DNA of 64,000 nt from Gymnogyps californianus (GCF_018139145.2 NC_059475.1:10898437-10962436), one strand, 5' to 3'; shown: positions 35,108-49,256, counted from the first letter of the stretch. Notes: generated by a model not told the origin, from the letters alone. Translations and numbers: made by a program.

Positions 35108-38100
35108 TCTCTTCAGTTACATTCCTCTAAACCTGAGAGTTTAATAGCCACACTCAGAAGGCACTCCTTGCTTATCTTTCTGGTTTTCTTACACAAAACA
35201 GAGAGTAAGAAAAGCAGGAGGTGATAAATCACGAGATGATTCCTCTCCAAGAACAGCTGCGGCAAGTTAGTATTGTATTGACGTCACTTTTCTTGTTTAT
35301 CTCACTTTTTCTAACAAATTACACTTTTTATTTAAGCATAGAGTCTGCATTTCTTATACACCCAGAATATGCCAAAATACTTCCACAAGTCATCTCCTTT
35401 TCTTTGAGGGAAAAATAAAATAAAATAAGGACCTACTGTAAATGCAAGGGGCTGTCCCACCTTTAACTTCCTTCTAACGCTTAACACCAGGCTTAAAATT
35501 GTACCATATAAACACATAGAAGCTGAAACACCACAAGCAGCCCTTCCATCTACTTTGCTTTACACATTAAACCACGATTCAAACAGAGTCCATTAAGGCA
35601 TCTAAATGTGACTTACCACATGTGTTAATTGGGTGGGGAAAAAAAAAGAAAACACAACCCTCGAATGTGGACATTTATGTATTCCCATTATTCAGACCCT
35701 CTTGATGCCACAATCTCCCACTTCTATAGTTTATAAATGTTTGATTTAAAATATAGCCATTTTATCATTTGTACCACATTTACCTCATCTTACCACTGTT
35801 CTGACTGGATGAGAAGCTAATGTAGCCTGCACTGTCTGGTCAATTATTGCATGGACACCAGGGACCAATTAATGCCATCCATAAAAGCCTGAATCATTCT
35901 GTCAATTAACTAGAACTAACTATGTCATCAGATATATTACTGGTGAGCAAGTCTATTTGGTTGCAATATGTCTTGAAGGAGAGCAGTATCAAATGAATCA
36001 CAATTGACTTGGACAACTGCTAGCATAATTTCAGAAGATGAAAAGACAAATGTGGTAGTTATTAGTGGTCCCCTGAGGAATTACGGCCAAGCAATTGTAA
36101 TGTGCTAAGACTGTACTAGCAGGTGCCCACAGCACAAATCAGGCAGAGGGTTAAATCAATATTTTCAATTTCTTAGGATCAATCCAGTGTTTGAACAAGA
36201 TGGAAACTTGTTAGCAATTGGCAGAATGTGTAAATGAAAAGTCAAACTTCTTATTATTTGTTAAAAAGGAATCAGTGCTCTGCATCATGCCCTTGGCACA
36301 AGGTAATGCTTTCATGATCCAGTTGCTTGGGCATTCACTAAAAATCTAGCAGTTCTTAAATTTTAATAGAGTGCAAAAGGTTACTTTAATACATGCTGAA
36401 CGTTCAAGATCTTTAAAAATGATTGAAGTGTCAATAGGAAAGTTTTTGAGCTGTGACAACAGCATAGTTATTAATGATTAGTGCAAGAAGCAGAAGAAAC
36501 CTTGATCGCTTTAAGAAAGTCTCACCAGGAACGCAGCTTGACATCTTTGGTACAACTTCACATTTATTCTGTTTCATATGGAAGAATCTTGGGATCATTA
36601 AGTGATCCTTTACCAATTAAACAAGAAAGAAAAAAGTGACCTTACAAATTGATTTCATTTATCACTGCTGAGTTTAAAGATGCCTATAGCAGGACCCAAA
36701 GCATTGGCATCATATTCTTTAGTTTTAACACAAAGGTATCAAATGCACCCTTACATCTTATTATTGTTTTACAGAAAGAAGTCCCTAGCTACCCTGACAA
36801 TCAGGGTTTGGATAATACACTTACATTTGAGTTAGGGAAACATACCCTTAAAATGACATCTTAGACAGGGCACAGCCAAATCTCTGGGATTTGGAAGTAG
36901 AAAACTGGCAAGTAACAGTATTGTACCTGGGAAAAAACAGGTGATGACAGGGAAAGCTATTTCCATGATGCACACCCAACTCTTTAAGCCCATTATTTCA
37001 AACAGATCAAAAACATGAACCATTTTTCATGTTAAAAAACTAAAGCAATTTTTATTAGGAAAACAAAAAGAAAGCCCTGATGGTTAATTAAAAAGTAGAA
37101 ACACAACAAAACACAGTTTTGAAACACATATGCCTAAAGAAAGCACCTATGCTTCAAACATGAATACATTTCTCTATATGTTTGGCTGGTATAGGAATTC
37201 TTTGTATTGTCTTTAGTGTTTGGACTTCAACTCATGGGCACAGAAAAGTGAAGAGGTAGGGGAAGCTCCTCTTTCACAATTGCCAGGGATAGAAATATTG
37301 GTTTTAATGTTCTTTGTTGGCTGTTCTTTAATTGTGAAGATAACAATAATTACAATATTGGAAAAATGGTTCATCTGACTGGAGTGCCTTTCATCCAAAG
37401 GATCTCAGAGCACTCTCAGCATCAGAGCAGGGAAATGATCTCTCGCTCAGCATATGGTCAACCTGTGAATTCACTGCTACAGAAAGTTATTAGCAACACC
37501 TCTCTAGCTGCTCTTTTTAAATAACAGTTGCAGCCTTCACTGATACAGGCCAAAATAATAAAGAGCACTTGAACTTCAAGAAACTGCAAACCCTTTTAAA
37601 GCTTTACATTAGATGCTGCAGATGAAGTAGGAGTTATTTCTTCTTTCTCAGCCTTTTCACGGGAAAACAAGGGTATTGAGCCAAATGAAATTAAAAAAAA
37701 ATCATCAAAGCAGATTTCCCTGTTTCAGGGTTGGCCCAGCTAATCTATTACCAGTGTCTAACTGACTGTAGCTTTGTCTGATTTGCGCAATACATTTGTC
37801 AAGAAGACCGTTTTCTTGATGTACATTTAACACAATATGGGGGGGGCCCTCCACAACACAGAGCATTGGGTCCAAAGTACACAGATACGCTATCAGTGTA
37901 AGACAAGTACGATAAAACTATGGGAATGCAAAACTTCGCAGTACTTCCTACTAAATTGGCTCCTATTAATTAAAAAAAAAAAAGAGAACTCCTTATAGTA
38001 ATGATATAGTTACTTTTTGAAGAATAATGCAGGGAAGATAAGTCCTTTAATCCAAGATACACAGCCAATAGATTTTTTTCTTGCCTAACCCCTCTATCTA

Positions 38101-39100
38101 TGCACTGTGTGTCAGTAACAACGTGTGTTTTTGGCTCCCTGTACACACCCTCAGGTGAAAACCATTAGCTGGCTTTATGGAGGATGCAGTGTACATGTAC
38201 TTCCTTGTGTTGGACTGGGGGAGCTCGAAGAACCTACACCTTTAAGAAGCACAGTGAACAAGCGCAATCATTTGAAACCAAGGTTCAGCAAATAGGAGAC
38301 AATAAAATACGGAGTAACTTGAAACCAGCCCACGCACTGCCCAAGAGAAATCTCCAGCTTGTCTCACTCTCAGACACACCCTTGCAGCTCTTCTGGAAAG
38401 CTGTGCCCTGTTCGCAAGACAAGGAGCTAATTGATTCAATCGTCTTCTGTATGCGCAACTATAAAATAAAGTGCATAAAGAACAGTGAGGACATACAGCT
38501 CAGCTGACTGCATTAAAAGACTCTGCTGTCTAACAACGTGCTGATCACAGAACAAGTGCTGCAATTGTTCCAGCCAGACGCCACGGGACCAAGAATGCAT
38601 AATTTCAGTACTTGTGTGTCCAACAGTAGGATATATTGGCAGCAGAATAGCAAACTGGCTTTAAGTTCAGCTATTGTTAACATTTTTCTCTACCATCTAT
38701 GGAGCTACCGAGACAGTATAGAAGTGGGGCTGGTCCATCCTCCGCCACCAGCTCACACACCTGCCAGAACGCCTCCTCTCCCTGCACACAGCAACAGATT
38801 TTCATCTTCACAAAGTGGCATTTTTGTTCCATCTAGAAATTATATTCTTTAACTTCCTTTGTAACAACCTTTGAGTTGGGGTTTCCACAGTCCGACAGAA
38901 ACTGGAGAAAACAAAGTCAATCTTTTCAAACTGAAACTGATATACCACTCAGTACCTCCACTTGATTTCTTTTACAGCATGATTTATTTCACAGACTTTC
39001 TGATTCTGACCCAGTAAAACTCACCAGGCTGGAGGGAAACTCTGACACTGGATCTATGTGAAAGTTCCCGATGGTGAGAGGGGAGGGCCGTCTGCCACAG

Positions 39101-39150
39101 AAACATAAGAATACCTCTGCTATACTCGGCCCAAGGTGATGGATGTAAGG
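39101..39150 (+). repeat. Possible remnant of an old amniote repeat (acataagaat family)
   Basis: The fragment aaacataagaatacctctgc, tatactcggcccaaggtgat resembles the acataagaa(t/c)ggccata(c)tgggtcagaccaaaggt start of a common amniote repeat, seen more clearly at 46358-46500. It is short and diverged. Confidence 0.4.
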
Positions 39151-40846
39151 GCTCTACCATTTCAAATCTTCTGAACTATATGCTTAAAAGCAAAATGGCA
39201 TGAGATGCATTTCAAGCACAGCAAGAAACGTGTTGTCTTTGTATTCATGTGGCAATCTTTCTGCTAAGCTAAGGCATCAATCAATTCCACTAATGATGAA
39301 AGGGAGAAATTCTATGTCAGAGCCCATCCTGCAAACTCTGAATTCAAACACTGCTCTTGGATCTCAAACATAACAGAACTCGCTATTAATTAAGAATGAG
39401 CTATATAAAGCCGGATATTAAAGAAGTCTAAAACCACAAGGATCGTGATAGCTTTGAAATGTTTTTTTTTTCCTCTGGAAATAATGATATGAAAAAAATA
39501 TTTAGAATATATACTTATTTCCTGCATGAAAAACCATACTGAAAATTCTGAATGTCTAGGAAAAATCATACAGCGGGAAAATAATTCTAAGCAAGTTTCA
39601 ACACAGTCATTGAGCTTCTCATATCAGTTCTTCTGGTTTAAATATGGAGTAATTTTACCAAACAGGGCAACAAAGTCAAACTGATGTAAAACCAGGGTCT
39701 GTCTAAGGAGAATCAGCTCTAAAGTATTTATCAGATTCCACAGATTTTAGACACATAACTTATAATCCCCATGAATGCAAGTTAGCGGGGAACCAGCAGT
39801 TCTCTACCACATAAACAGGAGCTATAATTTTGGTCAAGCTAGAAATTAATTTCCAGGTCTTGGCTAGATAAATTGAGCAAATCAGAAAGATGATAACAAA
39901 ATAGTGAGCCCATGAACATCAAGCCCTCTGCTTTCTGACAAAACCAACAAGAAGCAGTATCTGGCCATGTCTCTTCATGGACTTCAAGATAGGATTTCAC
40001 CTCAGGGTCTCAGTTGTCCATGCCCCACAAATGAGTGACATCTCCTGAAGTTGCCAGCAACGCCATGATTCATTTCAGTCACATTCTTGCACACGATTAA
40101 ATTCATAGAAATTCTTTCTGGAATAAAGGCAGGGTTTGAGGATCATATCACAGGAGGAAATATTTACATGTTGCATCTGATTTCACATTGGTTTAAGTTC
40201 ACTGAATTCAAAGGACTTAGTGACAATTTCCTCACAAAAAAGTGACCCTGTGTTTTTCCTTTCCTTACCTTATCGCTCAAGCCCGAAGACCTACACTAAC
40301 AAAAGATAACGACCCATACAGTCGGCCATACACTTGATACAAGAACTTGTTAATGCTCTTGTCCTTAACTTGTCTTTAGTATTCACTGATCTTTAACATA
40401 CCTGAGGTCTGACTCTCCTCCCATCCCCCATTTTATGACTCTAACTTTGTGATGACTCAGAACACCCACAACGAGACTTCTCCTTTCTTGTCAACCAGCC
40501 TTACAGACCGACTTCTTTTCAGCTCCCCTAATATCAACATGATCCATCTTGATCTTGCTTACAACATCTTAGTAGTGTGTTTATAGAATAATGAGTCTAG
40601 GGGACAGAAAAGGCAGGAAGCAGGATTTCTCCCCAAGGCCAGAGCGTGGCACACCAGCCCTCAACTGCACCTTAAGAGGGGATGAGGTGATCACCTCTCA
40701 CCCGTCCAGTGAGCTGGGAGAGCAGCTCCCCTCATCACAATAACTAGCAAATAGGTCTCCACATTAACACCCAAAAGAACATTTACAAAGAAAATAAAGG
40801 CAAGATTCTCAAGTCTGTTGCTACACATAATCTATTATTTCTCATA

Positions 40847-40867
40847 TTTTTTATTATTATTATTACT
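40847..40867 (+). repeat. (TTA)n microsatellite
   Basis: Six Ts, then about five TTA/ATT units. Confidence 0.85.
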
Positions 40868-41851
40868 ATGGTTTCCATCATGTTACCAGTATATTTCGGC
40901 CATATAAAATATATACTCAAATAAAAAAATTTAAATCATTTCTTTCCAAAGTTACATGCTTTGAAAAGCAGAACCACAACTCTGTACATTCTTTCTTCAA
41001 CTAGAATTTTTCTCCCACAGTGCTGTGAAGTAAGGAACAATATTAATTGTCAATGTTTTGCTTGGTTGTGATGCTGCTGTTAGCCAAAATGGAGGGCCAC
41101 AATAATCGTGACTGATCGTCACTCCAGAAAAGACACCAGAACGAGGAAAATCATTGCAACTAAATAACAATATGAAACTAAACGCAATCACTTTGTGATC
41201 AATTTTATGTCATACATTTAATTAGAATAGTCATAAAAATGTATCTGATTGTTTACAATTCAAATCCAGCATGCAAGGTCAAAATGGAACCTAGTGCATC
41301 CTAAACTCTGCTTAAAGAAAGAAAAGGAGACCTCTGTAGTTTTGAAATCAGTTGAGAAGTTACTCATGCTCCTGCATAACCGATTCTGAACCCTGCATAG
41401 TTTTGTTCAAGCAGATACACTGAACAAAGGCACTCAGTATACAAATGCTGGTTAATATTTATTTTATTCACAAGGCAGTGTCAGATTTAAAAAAATGTGT
41501 TGCAAATTTATTCCATGATGTTGATGAAGATGTTGAATTGCTGCATCATGTTGATGATGTTCTGTAAGACAGATGTGTATAGCCTGCATGATTTAGGCTT
41601 AGCATAATAAACATTATACTTTTATGTTAGATCAGAGTAAATCAGTGAAATCTATTCTAAGTCTATCTAAGGCAATGAAGTTGTCTCCCCAGACTTACTC
41701 ACAGAAATATGTCCAATCACTTTTGTCCGGACTCATGAAGATTTTCTGTTTATACAGAAGAGGTGACTTCCTGCTTAAACTGAACTTTGCATAAGTTAAA
41801 TCCCTGGGGAAAAAAAATCAATTATAGGTGCAATATCATTTGCTGAAGGTC

Positions 41852-42420
41852 AAGCTCGAGGGTGGTGATTCTCCCCCGCTACTCTGCTCTCGTGAGACCC
41901 CACCTGGAGTACTGCATTCAGCTCTGGGGCCCCCAGCATAAGAAGGACATGGACCTGTTGGAGCGAGTCCAGAGGAGGACCATGAAGACGATCAGAGGGC
42001 TGGAGCACTTCTATGAAGACAGGCTGAGAGGGTTGGGGTTGTTCAGCCTGGAGAAGAGAAGGTGCCGGGGAGACCTGATAGCAGCCTTCCAGTACCTGAA
42101 GGGGGCCTACAAGAAAGCTGGAGAGAGACTTTTTACAAGGACAGGTAGTGATAGGACAAGGGGTAATGGCTTTAAACTGAAAGAGGGTAGATTTAGATTA
42201 GATGTAAGGAAGAAATTCTTCACAATGAGGGTGGTGAGGCACTGGAACATGTTGCCCAGAGAAGCTGTGGATGCCCCATCCCTGGAAATGTTCAAGGCCA
42301 GGTTGGATGGGGCTTTGAGCAACCTGGTCTAGCGGAAGGTGTCCCTGCCCATGGCAGGGGGGTTGGAACTAGATGATCTTTAAGGTCCCTTCCAACCCAA
42401 ACCATTCTATGATTCTATAA
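41852..42420 (+). mobile_element. 5'-truncated CR1 LINE with the end of its ORF2 and full 3' UTR
   Basis: About 570 bp of a chicken-repeat-1 type non-LTR retrotransposon. The reading frame 41862-42332 is an uninterrupted carboxy-terminal piece of the CR1 ORF2 reverse transcriptase, recognisable by [33 protein letters not shown] and the natural stop after ALSNLV. The ATG at 41862 is not the element's real start. The 3' UTR (gttggaactagatgatcttt, aaggtcccttccaaccc) ends in attctatg octamers at about 42415. No target duplication is expected or seen. It is antisense to TEAD1 and is one of the younger CR1 copies in the window, judging by the intact frame. Confidence 0.96.
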
Positions 42421-44352
42421 GAGCACATCTTTTCAAATTTAATTATAAACCCTAAACATACTTAGCTAATCGGATCAATTGCAAGTCACAGCAAAGCACA
42501 TTCTAATTTTCAAGACAGATGAAATTTTGCCACCTCTTAGCTGCTGTGAGAGCCAACATCAGGTGAAAAGTAAGATAAACCAGACAAACATGTTTTCCAA
42601 GCACCACATTACAGCAATTTTTATGACTGTGTTTGCAGAGATGTTCCCTGCAGATCTTTGATTTGCTAAGGCTGGTTTTATCTTGCTGAGCCTCTGCTGA
42701 GCAGCAACCACCCTTTTGAGGAGGCAACAATACCTTTTTTGACAGGTCCCATCGTCCTTTCTTGTCCCAGGAATGCAGCAGGCCAGTTCTCAAAAGCCTC
42801 TTTATGAATTTATGGGGGCAAAACTGAACTTCTACATATAGAAACACAGGTGAAATCTCAAAATAGCTCCTAAGAGGTCCTGCTCCAGACCATAATTGCT
42901 GCACTTACTCTAACAGACCTGCAGCAGAGACTGAAGTAAAGTCTTTCTTCAGGCACTCGCTCCAGCAACATGACTTTGCCACCATTCTCCCTCCGCTGCT
43001 GAGCTGGGGAGGCTGTAGTGTCAGTCCAGCTCTGTGGGATCTCTGGTGAATCTCTAGCCCCTCACAACAGGAAGGAGCTGATGTGTTGTGACTATGGATC
43101 ATCAAACCCTTCTTGCTTCCTTTATCTTTTCTGTAATATCAACCTGTTCTCTTTTCTGCAATGGTGAGTTCTTTCAGATGGAGACCACCTCCTCCTTGTG
43201 ACTGTGCGGTGGTTAATATAATGAAAAATAAAGCTTAGAGTACTGCAAGACAGTAATATTTTCAGTGCTTCAGCTAGGTAACAAGCCATCAGACCATGCG
43301 ATATATGGCATCTTTCTTCACAGGCCTCTGGTAATTCTGCTGTGGTTGCACATACTGTCATTCATATGAATGGTCTTGAGGGTACTCTGGGCAAAAAACA
43401 CAAAACTGAGCCCAAAACAAATGGTTTGCAAATGCTAAGATCAATATTGCAGCCAGTCTACTGTAAATAGAAGGCAAAAATTAGCATATACAATAATTGC
43501 CAGTTTGTTTCATTGTTGTGTTTCCTTTTATTGTAAACATCATCTTAAAAGCTCCTGATGACACAGCAGTTGCAAAATGAACTGCTCTAACCATAGCACA
43601 CTCTCAGGTTGACAAAAATGCACTCTTAAAAGGAATTAGTATCGCATTATAATTACATAGGTATAATATTATTTATTATTTGCGATATTTGCAGTTACTT
43701 TGAGGTCTCAATTCCATGGTACTGGCTGCTTAAAAACACAGCTTCTCAAAGAGCTTGCTTAGCACAGAAAATCATAGACAACAGGTAGATGTAATGGGCA
43801 GGCGAAAGGCACAGCAGAGAGGTAAGAATAGCCTGACAGCTGTGCCAGATAAAGTAACCAGTATTTTCCTCTTTTTAAATAAATTTTGGCACACGTAGGG
43901 GCAGGCAAATCAAAGCAATTCAAACACTGCCAGAGCCCTATTGACATCTATACAGTGTGCTGCTTCTCTATGAAAAAAACGAATTTCCTCTAAAACAGTC
44001 CACAACTGTCCAAGGACGGGGAACGTGCCCCAGCATCACCCTCTCTAATCTCTAACAAACAGAGGAAGTCTGGGCTGGGAGAAAAGCACTGAGAAGCACG
44101 AGGTTCCCAAGGAAAGACAAACAGGTGGATGATCAGGAGCAGAACAGCAAGGAGACCACCAGTTGTACAAGAAAAAACACTGAAGAGCAACATGGTCCCA
44201 AACGCATGAGATGGGGTGCCAGCCCTGGCCAAAGCCCAGTGAGGCCAGTGTCTCACCCCTCAGTAAAGGAGAGCGAATGTGGGGACAGCTCAAGAGAGTT
44301 CTCCCAAATTCAAATAACTTGCAGCTCAACAGTGTCCTGAGCCAGAAGCAGT

Positions 44353-44388
44353 GCCTCTGGATATAACATGGCCTCTGGATATAACATG
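44353..44388 (+). repeat. Perfect tandem duplication of 18 bp
   Basis: gcctctggatataacatg occurs twice back to back with no mismatch. Perfect identity implies a recent replication-slippage event or active variation in copy number. Confidence 0.95.
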
Positions 44389-44559
44389 GCATTTTTCTCT
44401 TGTCCGTTTGCTTTCTGACCCTACGTAAGCATTTAGCTTCCACTATATCTTCCAAAGAGTTTCATAGCTGAACTAGATCTTGTATCAAGAGTTATCGCCT
44501 TTTTTTTGCTTTGACCCTCTCACCTAAACTTTAAATTGCTGCAGAAGAAGCAGTGAGCA

Positions 44560-44800
44560 GCTGCTCCTCATTCACCTTCTCTGTGCAACTCGTTTTTACA
44601 GACTTCAACCCCATCCCCTTTGAGTCACCTCCTCTGGACTGAAGAGGTGCAGTCCACTGAGTCATTGCTTGTGCTGAAGCTGTTCATAGGGAAACCCTTT
44701 GGTCCTCCTTGTTACCCTCTTTGAATCTTATCCAGGTCTGCTGCTCTCCTTTTTGAGAGGAGGAACTGAAGTGCACAGAGTATGCAAGGCTGCCCTGGCT
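44560..44800 (-). mobile_element. Probable old CR1 fragment in reverse orientation
   Basis: The order of phrases ttcatagggaaaccctttgg ... cctccttgttaccctctttg ... tccaggtctgctgctctcct ... gaactgaagtgcacagagta follows the reverse complement of the CR1 ORF2 region that at 41890-42050 reads gtactgcattcagctctggg ... ctggagcacttctatgaaga. It is heavily diverged and has no clean ends. Confidence 0.42.
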
Positions 44801-45379
44801 TCCACACACAGCAAACTACCTCAATCCTGCAGCACCAAGGAAAAGCCAGACTTCTTGAAAAAAATCCTGGAGCGCTTTGTGCAGTGCTGCCACAAAGATT
44901 CTCACTTCTATGACCTAATAAAATTTAAGGCTAAAAATCATATAATCACTTGCCACTTTTATTTCCTCGTATTTTTTTGCTTACTTGCAAGTATGGGAAC
45001 ATTAGCATGGACTGGATTGTTTCAGTTTTTGAAATGTGTAGTCCTCTCACAATATCTTTTGATGTTTTATGGACATCCAGACATCCACAGACCACATGCT
45101 GAGTAACACTGCTGTTCAGTGCTTTAACAAACAGCCAAATGGGAGTTAAGGGGACAAAACAAATTTGACTCAAACTGCCCTCTATGGTACGACTAACTGC
45201 TCAGGAATTTTCTGTATATATTCAAAACCACTTACACATAATCTGATGCTCATTTCCCATGCTATAAATTCACACGTGTACGCTCGAGTGTGGTTCACTG
45301 TTTTGGACCTGAGGCATGAGAGAGATTAACACTTGCTTGTGAGGATGCTTCTTAATATGGAGGTAAACCCAAGAACCAT

Positions 45380-45410
45380 GGGGTTCATAGCTGAACTAGC
45401 TATGAACCCC
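45380..45410. repeat. Perfect short inverted repeat (13-bp stem, 5-nt loop)
   Basis: ggggttcatagct at 45380-45392 and its exact complement agctatgaacccc at 45398-45410 are separated by gaact. It is a cruciform or RNA hairpin candidate, too short for a typical microRNA precursor. Confidence 0.95.
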
Positions 45411-46357
45411 CAGACACAGCACGAAGAATATGGCCAAAACCCTGTGAGAGACATTGTGCCTGTGTTTTTAGGGCAAATACTAACAAACATCAACTATTTT
45501 CTCACAGTAGCTGACCTATGTGCAATTTTTTATGACTCACTGAAAACTTGGAACAGCTGTAAGAAATGGTCAGTAAATTTAAGCAAGACCAGAATGGATC
45601 AGCAATTGTACTGAAACAAAACGTTACAAACCTGAGTGATAAATTGCATGAGATGCCCATAATGGAAGGCTTGCAGCTGCTGTTGCAAAGGATCACCCAT
45701 GAAGAGGGAATCACTGGACAAGAGACAAAGTCAATATATTTCTATGGATTTAACCATTTTATTGCTTCTAACTAGCCCTGCCTAACTTTGTAGACCATAA
45801 ACTGGAAAAATTCTGACTGAAAGAATGAAAATTTCACATTTGCTTGAATTTATTACTAACTGACATCACAATTCCAGCAATTAATAAATTTCCACACTGG
45901 TCAGCAAGCTATGACCTACACGGAAAATATTATGCTGACCTCACTGCAACAGCAATGCTAAAACCTAGAAGACACAGAGTTATCAGTATTTTAGCAATGG
46001 CATTTAGATGGATACAACTAGTTGAAAAACTAGTTTGATACTCAAAGGTAAATGTTGGAGTTGTGGAAAAGAAAACGATTGAGTCCATATGTTGTGGAAA
46101 AATACATGGGATAACAACTCCTTGGGAGAAAGGCTGCAGAGACTAAATGTGATACTTACAATCTACATAGCTAGAGATTATAAATATTTATTTTATATTA
46201 TTTAGACTTGTCGGTAGATCTAAGGAAGCCAAAAAGAAGAAGTTTATACTGAAAGAAAGTCTGATGAAAGAAAACAATCCAAACAAAATCCCCAAAACTC
46301 TACAATGGAGGAATATGGCAACATTTTTAGCATTTGATATCATGTAGTCCCTTGGAA

Positions 46358-46500
46358 ACATAAGAACTCCTATTCTGCCTCAATCAGTAGCTCACCTAGT
46401 TTAATACCCCGTTTCTGTCAGTTACGAGCTTTAGATGTTCCAAATAAGGTTCAAAAACATGACAGAATAACTTGCCCACAGCTTATTCCCAGAGTTTGTA
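46358..46500 (+). repeat. Old amniote interspersed repeat (CR1/L3-like, acataagaac family)
   Basis: The sequence follows the familiar pattern acataagaactcctattctg, ctcacctagtttaatacccc, gtttctgtcagttac, later cttattcccagagttt. This matches acataagaacggccatactgggtcagaccaa...ccatctagcccagtatcctgtcttctgacagtggcc...attcccagcttc of turtle and crocodile genomes. The family name is not certain. Highly diverged. Confidence 0.5.
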
Positions 46501-46854
46501 ACATGAAGAATACAAGTTTATATTCCTTATAAAATATTTATTTCCTCTAACATAGTTGCACATTCTTCCTATCCACATAAATATCTGATCTTCCCTTGTA
46601 TCTCACATGCTACAGAGTCACAGTACTGAAGAAGGACCTGCATTTCCCAGGATTTCCACTGGGTCCTTTTTAAAGAAAATCTGCTTCCTTCCAGCTCTAC
46701 CGTTCAGCAGCTAAGTCTGAAAGAGTCCCCTCAAAATATTTATGTGCACATGTGACTTGTTTTCATTAATGACCCAAGTATTCTATTCTGCAGTTCCATT
46801 TTGCACCTTCAGATCCAGTTTTACTGACTTGGTGGTAATTAAGACCAATTTCTG

Positions 46855-46915
46855 CTTCCCCCCTGCATTTACTTAACTTTACACATTAAATTCAATGGGA
46901 TTACTCCTATGGAGC
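46855..46915. repeat. Possible old sauropsid palindromic repeat fragment
   Basis: acttaactttacacattaaa, ttcaatgggattactcctat resembles the tttacactggtgtaactccattgacttcaatggagttactcctg core of the abundant palindromic sauropsid elements. Short and diverged. Confidence 0.35.
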
Positions 46916-49256
46916 TATTCTGTTCTGTCTGTCCCAGAGGCACAAGAAGAGAAAATGGGTGAAGGTGCTCAGTCATGCCTGAACACCCTTTATTCCATCT
47001 CCAGGGCACTGCAGGGAGTGGGAAGGAGACTAGCAAGACTTCCCACCCCAGGGAGTCACGCAGCATCACCACTGCGGGTGCTTTATTGTGAGTGCACACC
47101 AACAACCATCAAGCCATAAATAGGGATGATATCTCAAATCAATGAGAACACAGACACATCCAGTAACAAAGTAGCCATCCCAAATGACAATTAATTAAAC
47201 ACCACCATCAAAATTGTCTTTGGGGACTGGGGGACAGAGCCATCCTCATAAGCTCCTGGACATACGCAGAAGAGGGTGAGAAGGGAACTGTGGCCCACTT
47301 GCTCCCAGCGAGCCAAACCCCAGAGGTGTAGAGAGTGGGAGCACCCAGCCTATGCTCCAGCAGTGCTGCGAGTCTCCATCAGCACACCTGACCCCAGCCT
47401 TCACTGCAGGGCTGAGCACCACGCTCCCCTTTCAGGAAAGTTTATGCATATTTAATTATAGGCATGTGCCAGGAGAGAGCTCAGCACTGAGTTTCCCCCT
47501 TCCTTTCCTTGTTATAGTTGCAATACTTAATATTCCCTAATTGATTACATGCAGTCTGTGCCAGCTGCAGCTACAAGGTACTGCAGATTCACTTTGGATG
47601 TAGAGGCAGTAACATTAGAAACGCTCAGGCCACCAGTGCAATTCAGTGAATACGTTTGGCAAGACAGAAACAAAGAATTAGTGCACTGGAGACTAACCTT
47701 TCGGGAACAAGACAGGCTTACTCTGAGCATTCTGAAAGGAATGAGGTTGTGGTTTCAGTTCAGTCTTTAATAGTATTCATCATAAAAGCACTACAGATAA
47801 AACCCCATAATCAGTGATTTCTGATCAGGAGAGTCCAATAAGCAATTTTCCAGCACATACTGGAACTAAGCTACTGCTGTAATCTGAAAAAACAAAACAA
47901 TGCTCCAGTCTACATATATCAACAGAAAACACAGGCAAAACAATATTTTGGCTGTCGAGCCATTTGAGGGTCCAGCCACATCTTCCATTAAAATTAGCAG
48001 CCAAAAACTCCAGTTCTGCTTTGAAGTGCTCACGTTTAGAGTTTTCTTAGTATGTACAAAACATCATCTTTTATTGTTGCTTAGCAGTGGTGACTCCCTC
48101 ATTACCAGTCTTGGTCCAGAAAAGTAAAAGTATTCCAATTTAATGCAAATCAGTTTTTTATCCGTTTTGTTGGAAAAACTGTTGGAAAAAACAGTTTGAA
48201 TTAAAGCAGTTCAGCAGGAAAGTTCAGTTTTATATCCTCTCTTTAAAATTAGTGTATATGGTTATTATTAATTTCTGAATCACACCATGTGCTCTTTCCT
48301 ACAATAATTGCTAACTGAAGTCAACAGCAGTACTGTCATCCATTTTAATGGGCTGGGATCACGCCACAAGACACAAAATAAAGACACTTCTTGTTTCAAA
48401 ATGCTTAGGATCAAAACAAGAAAAACACAAGAGACACACTGGGAAACCCAGAGGGTTGAATGACTAGGAATTTAATTTCTCATTTATTGCTAATATTATT
48501 GTTGACTTGCTTGTTAATGTAACGTAGCACTTACATTAAGGGATCTGTGTCAGAGTGACCCACTAATGATGATTTGTATCTGCTGCCAGGATAGGCAGAC
48601 ATAGAAGAGACTATTTCAGTGGTGTTCAGGGGCTATTTCCCTGTCATTTAGGGGATTTAAAGCTCTTAAGCAGTTACAGGCTTGTTTATTTTTTAGTAAT
48701 TAGAGCTGGCTGAATTGTAAGTCAAAGAAGACAGAGGCAGGATAAGGGGCCTCTACTATCTATAGTGCAATCACAGCACAAAGGAGAAAGCAGGAGCTAC
48801 AGGGATGTTTTTCCTCCCCTCCTCACCAGGTGGGGAGGGCGGAAAAGCCTCCTAATTTTCTTGCGCAATGACCCAGCCAGCACAGCTATGTCCCTCTGCA
48901 GGTAAAGGCAGCTCCTCATCACCAAAGCAAAACAAAGGACAGGATTTCCTAACCCACAGCTCTCTCTGAGTTTCTGTGACTGGTGTTTATTCCTCATGCA
49001 GGACTGACCAGACCTCCCTGCTGCACTTTTTCTGTACAGCTGCGTTAGGCACCGTCACTAGCTGTGTACTTGGCCTTGTGCTCACAGAGCAACCAAAACA
49101 GTCTGCTGGAACTGAGCTGCCACAGGAGCACACCCTGGAGCAAGCAGCTCCCTGCTTATAAATATAATATTTTTTGTGCCATGCTGACACATCATCTTGG
49201 CTTCCAGGTTAGCATGGCCAGCGCTGTGAGGCCCTGGCAGCGGATCAAGGGCGGCT

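Larger units (their letters stand above)
35108..41851 (-). other. TEAD1: Long upstream TEAD1 intron, part 3
   Basis: AT-rich, with no exon recognised. It contains an old repeat remnant at about 39101-39150, a (TTA)n run at 40847-40867 and a gatgttgat-type direct repeat at 41514-41564. Open frames such as 38184-38507 and 38538-38852 (plus) are unsupported. Confidence 0.65.

Noticed and set aside
41514..41564. gatgttgatgaagatgttgaa-like direct repeats resembling a CR1 ORF2 phrase in reverse
   Set aside because: The similarity covers only about 20 bases and the repeats are simple GATGTT-type units. It is not enough to call a CR1 fragment.
44699..45106. 135-codon plus-strand frame
   Set aside because: Its first part overlaps a probable old reverse-oriented CR1, and the remainder is AT-rich with no domain.
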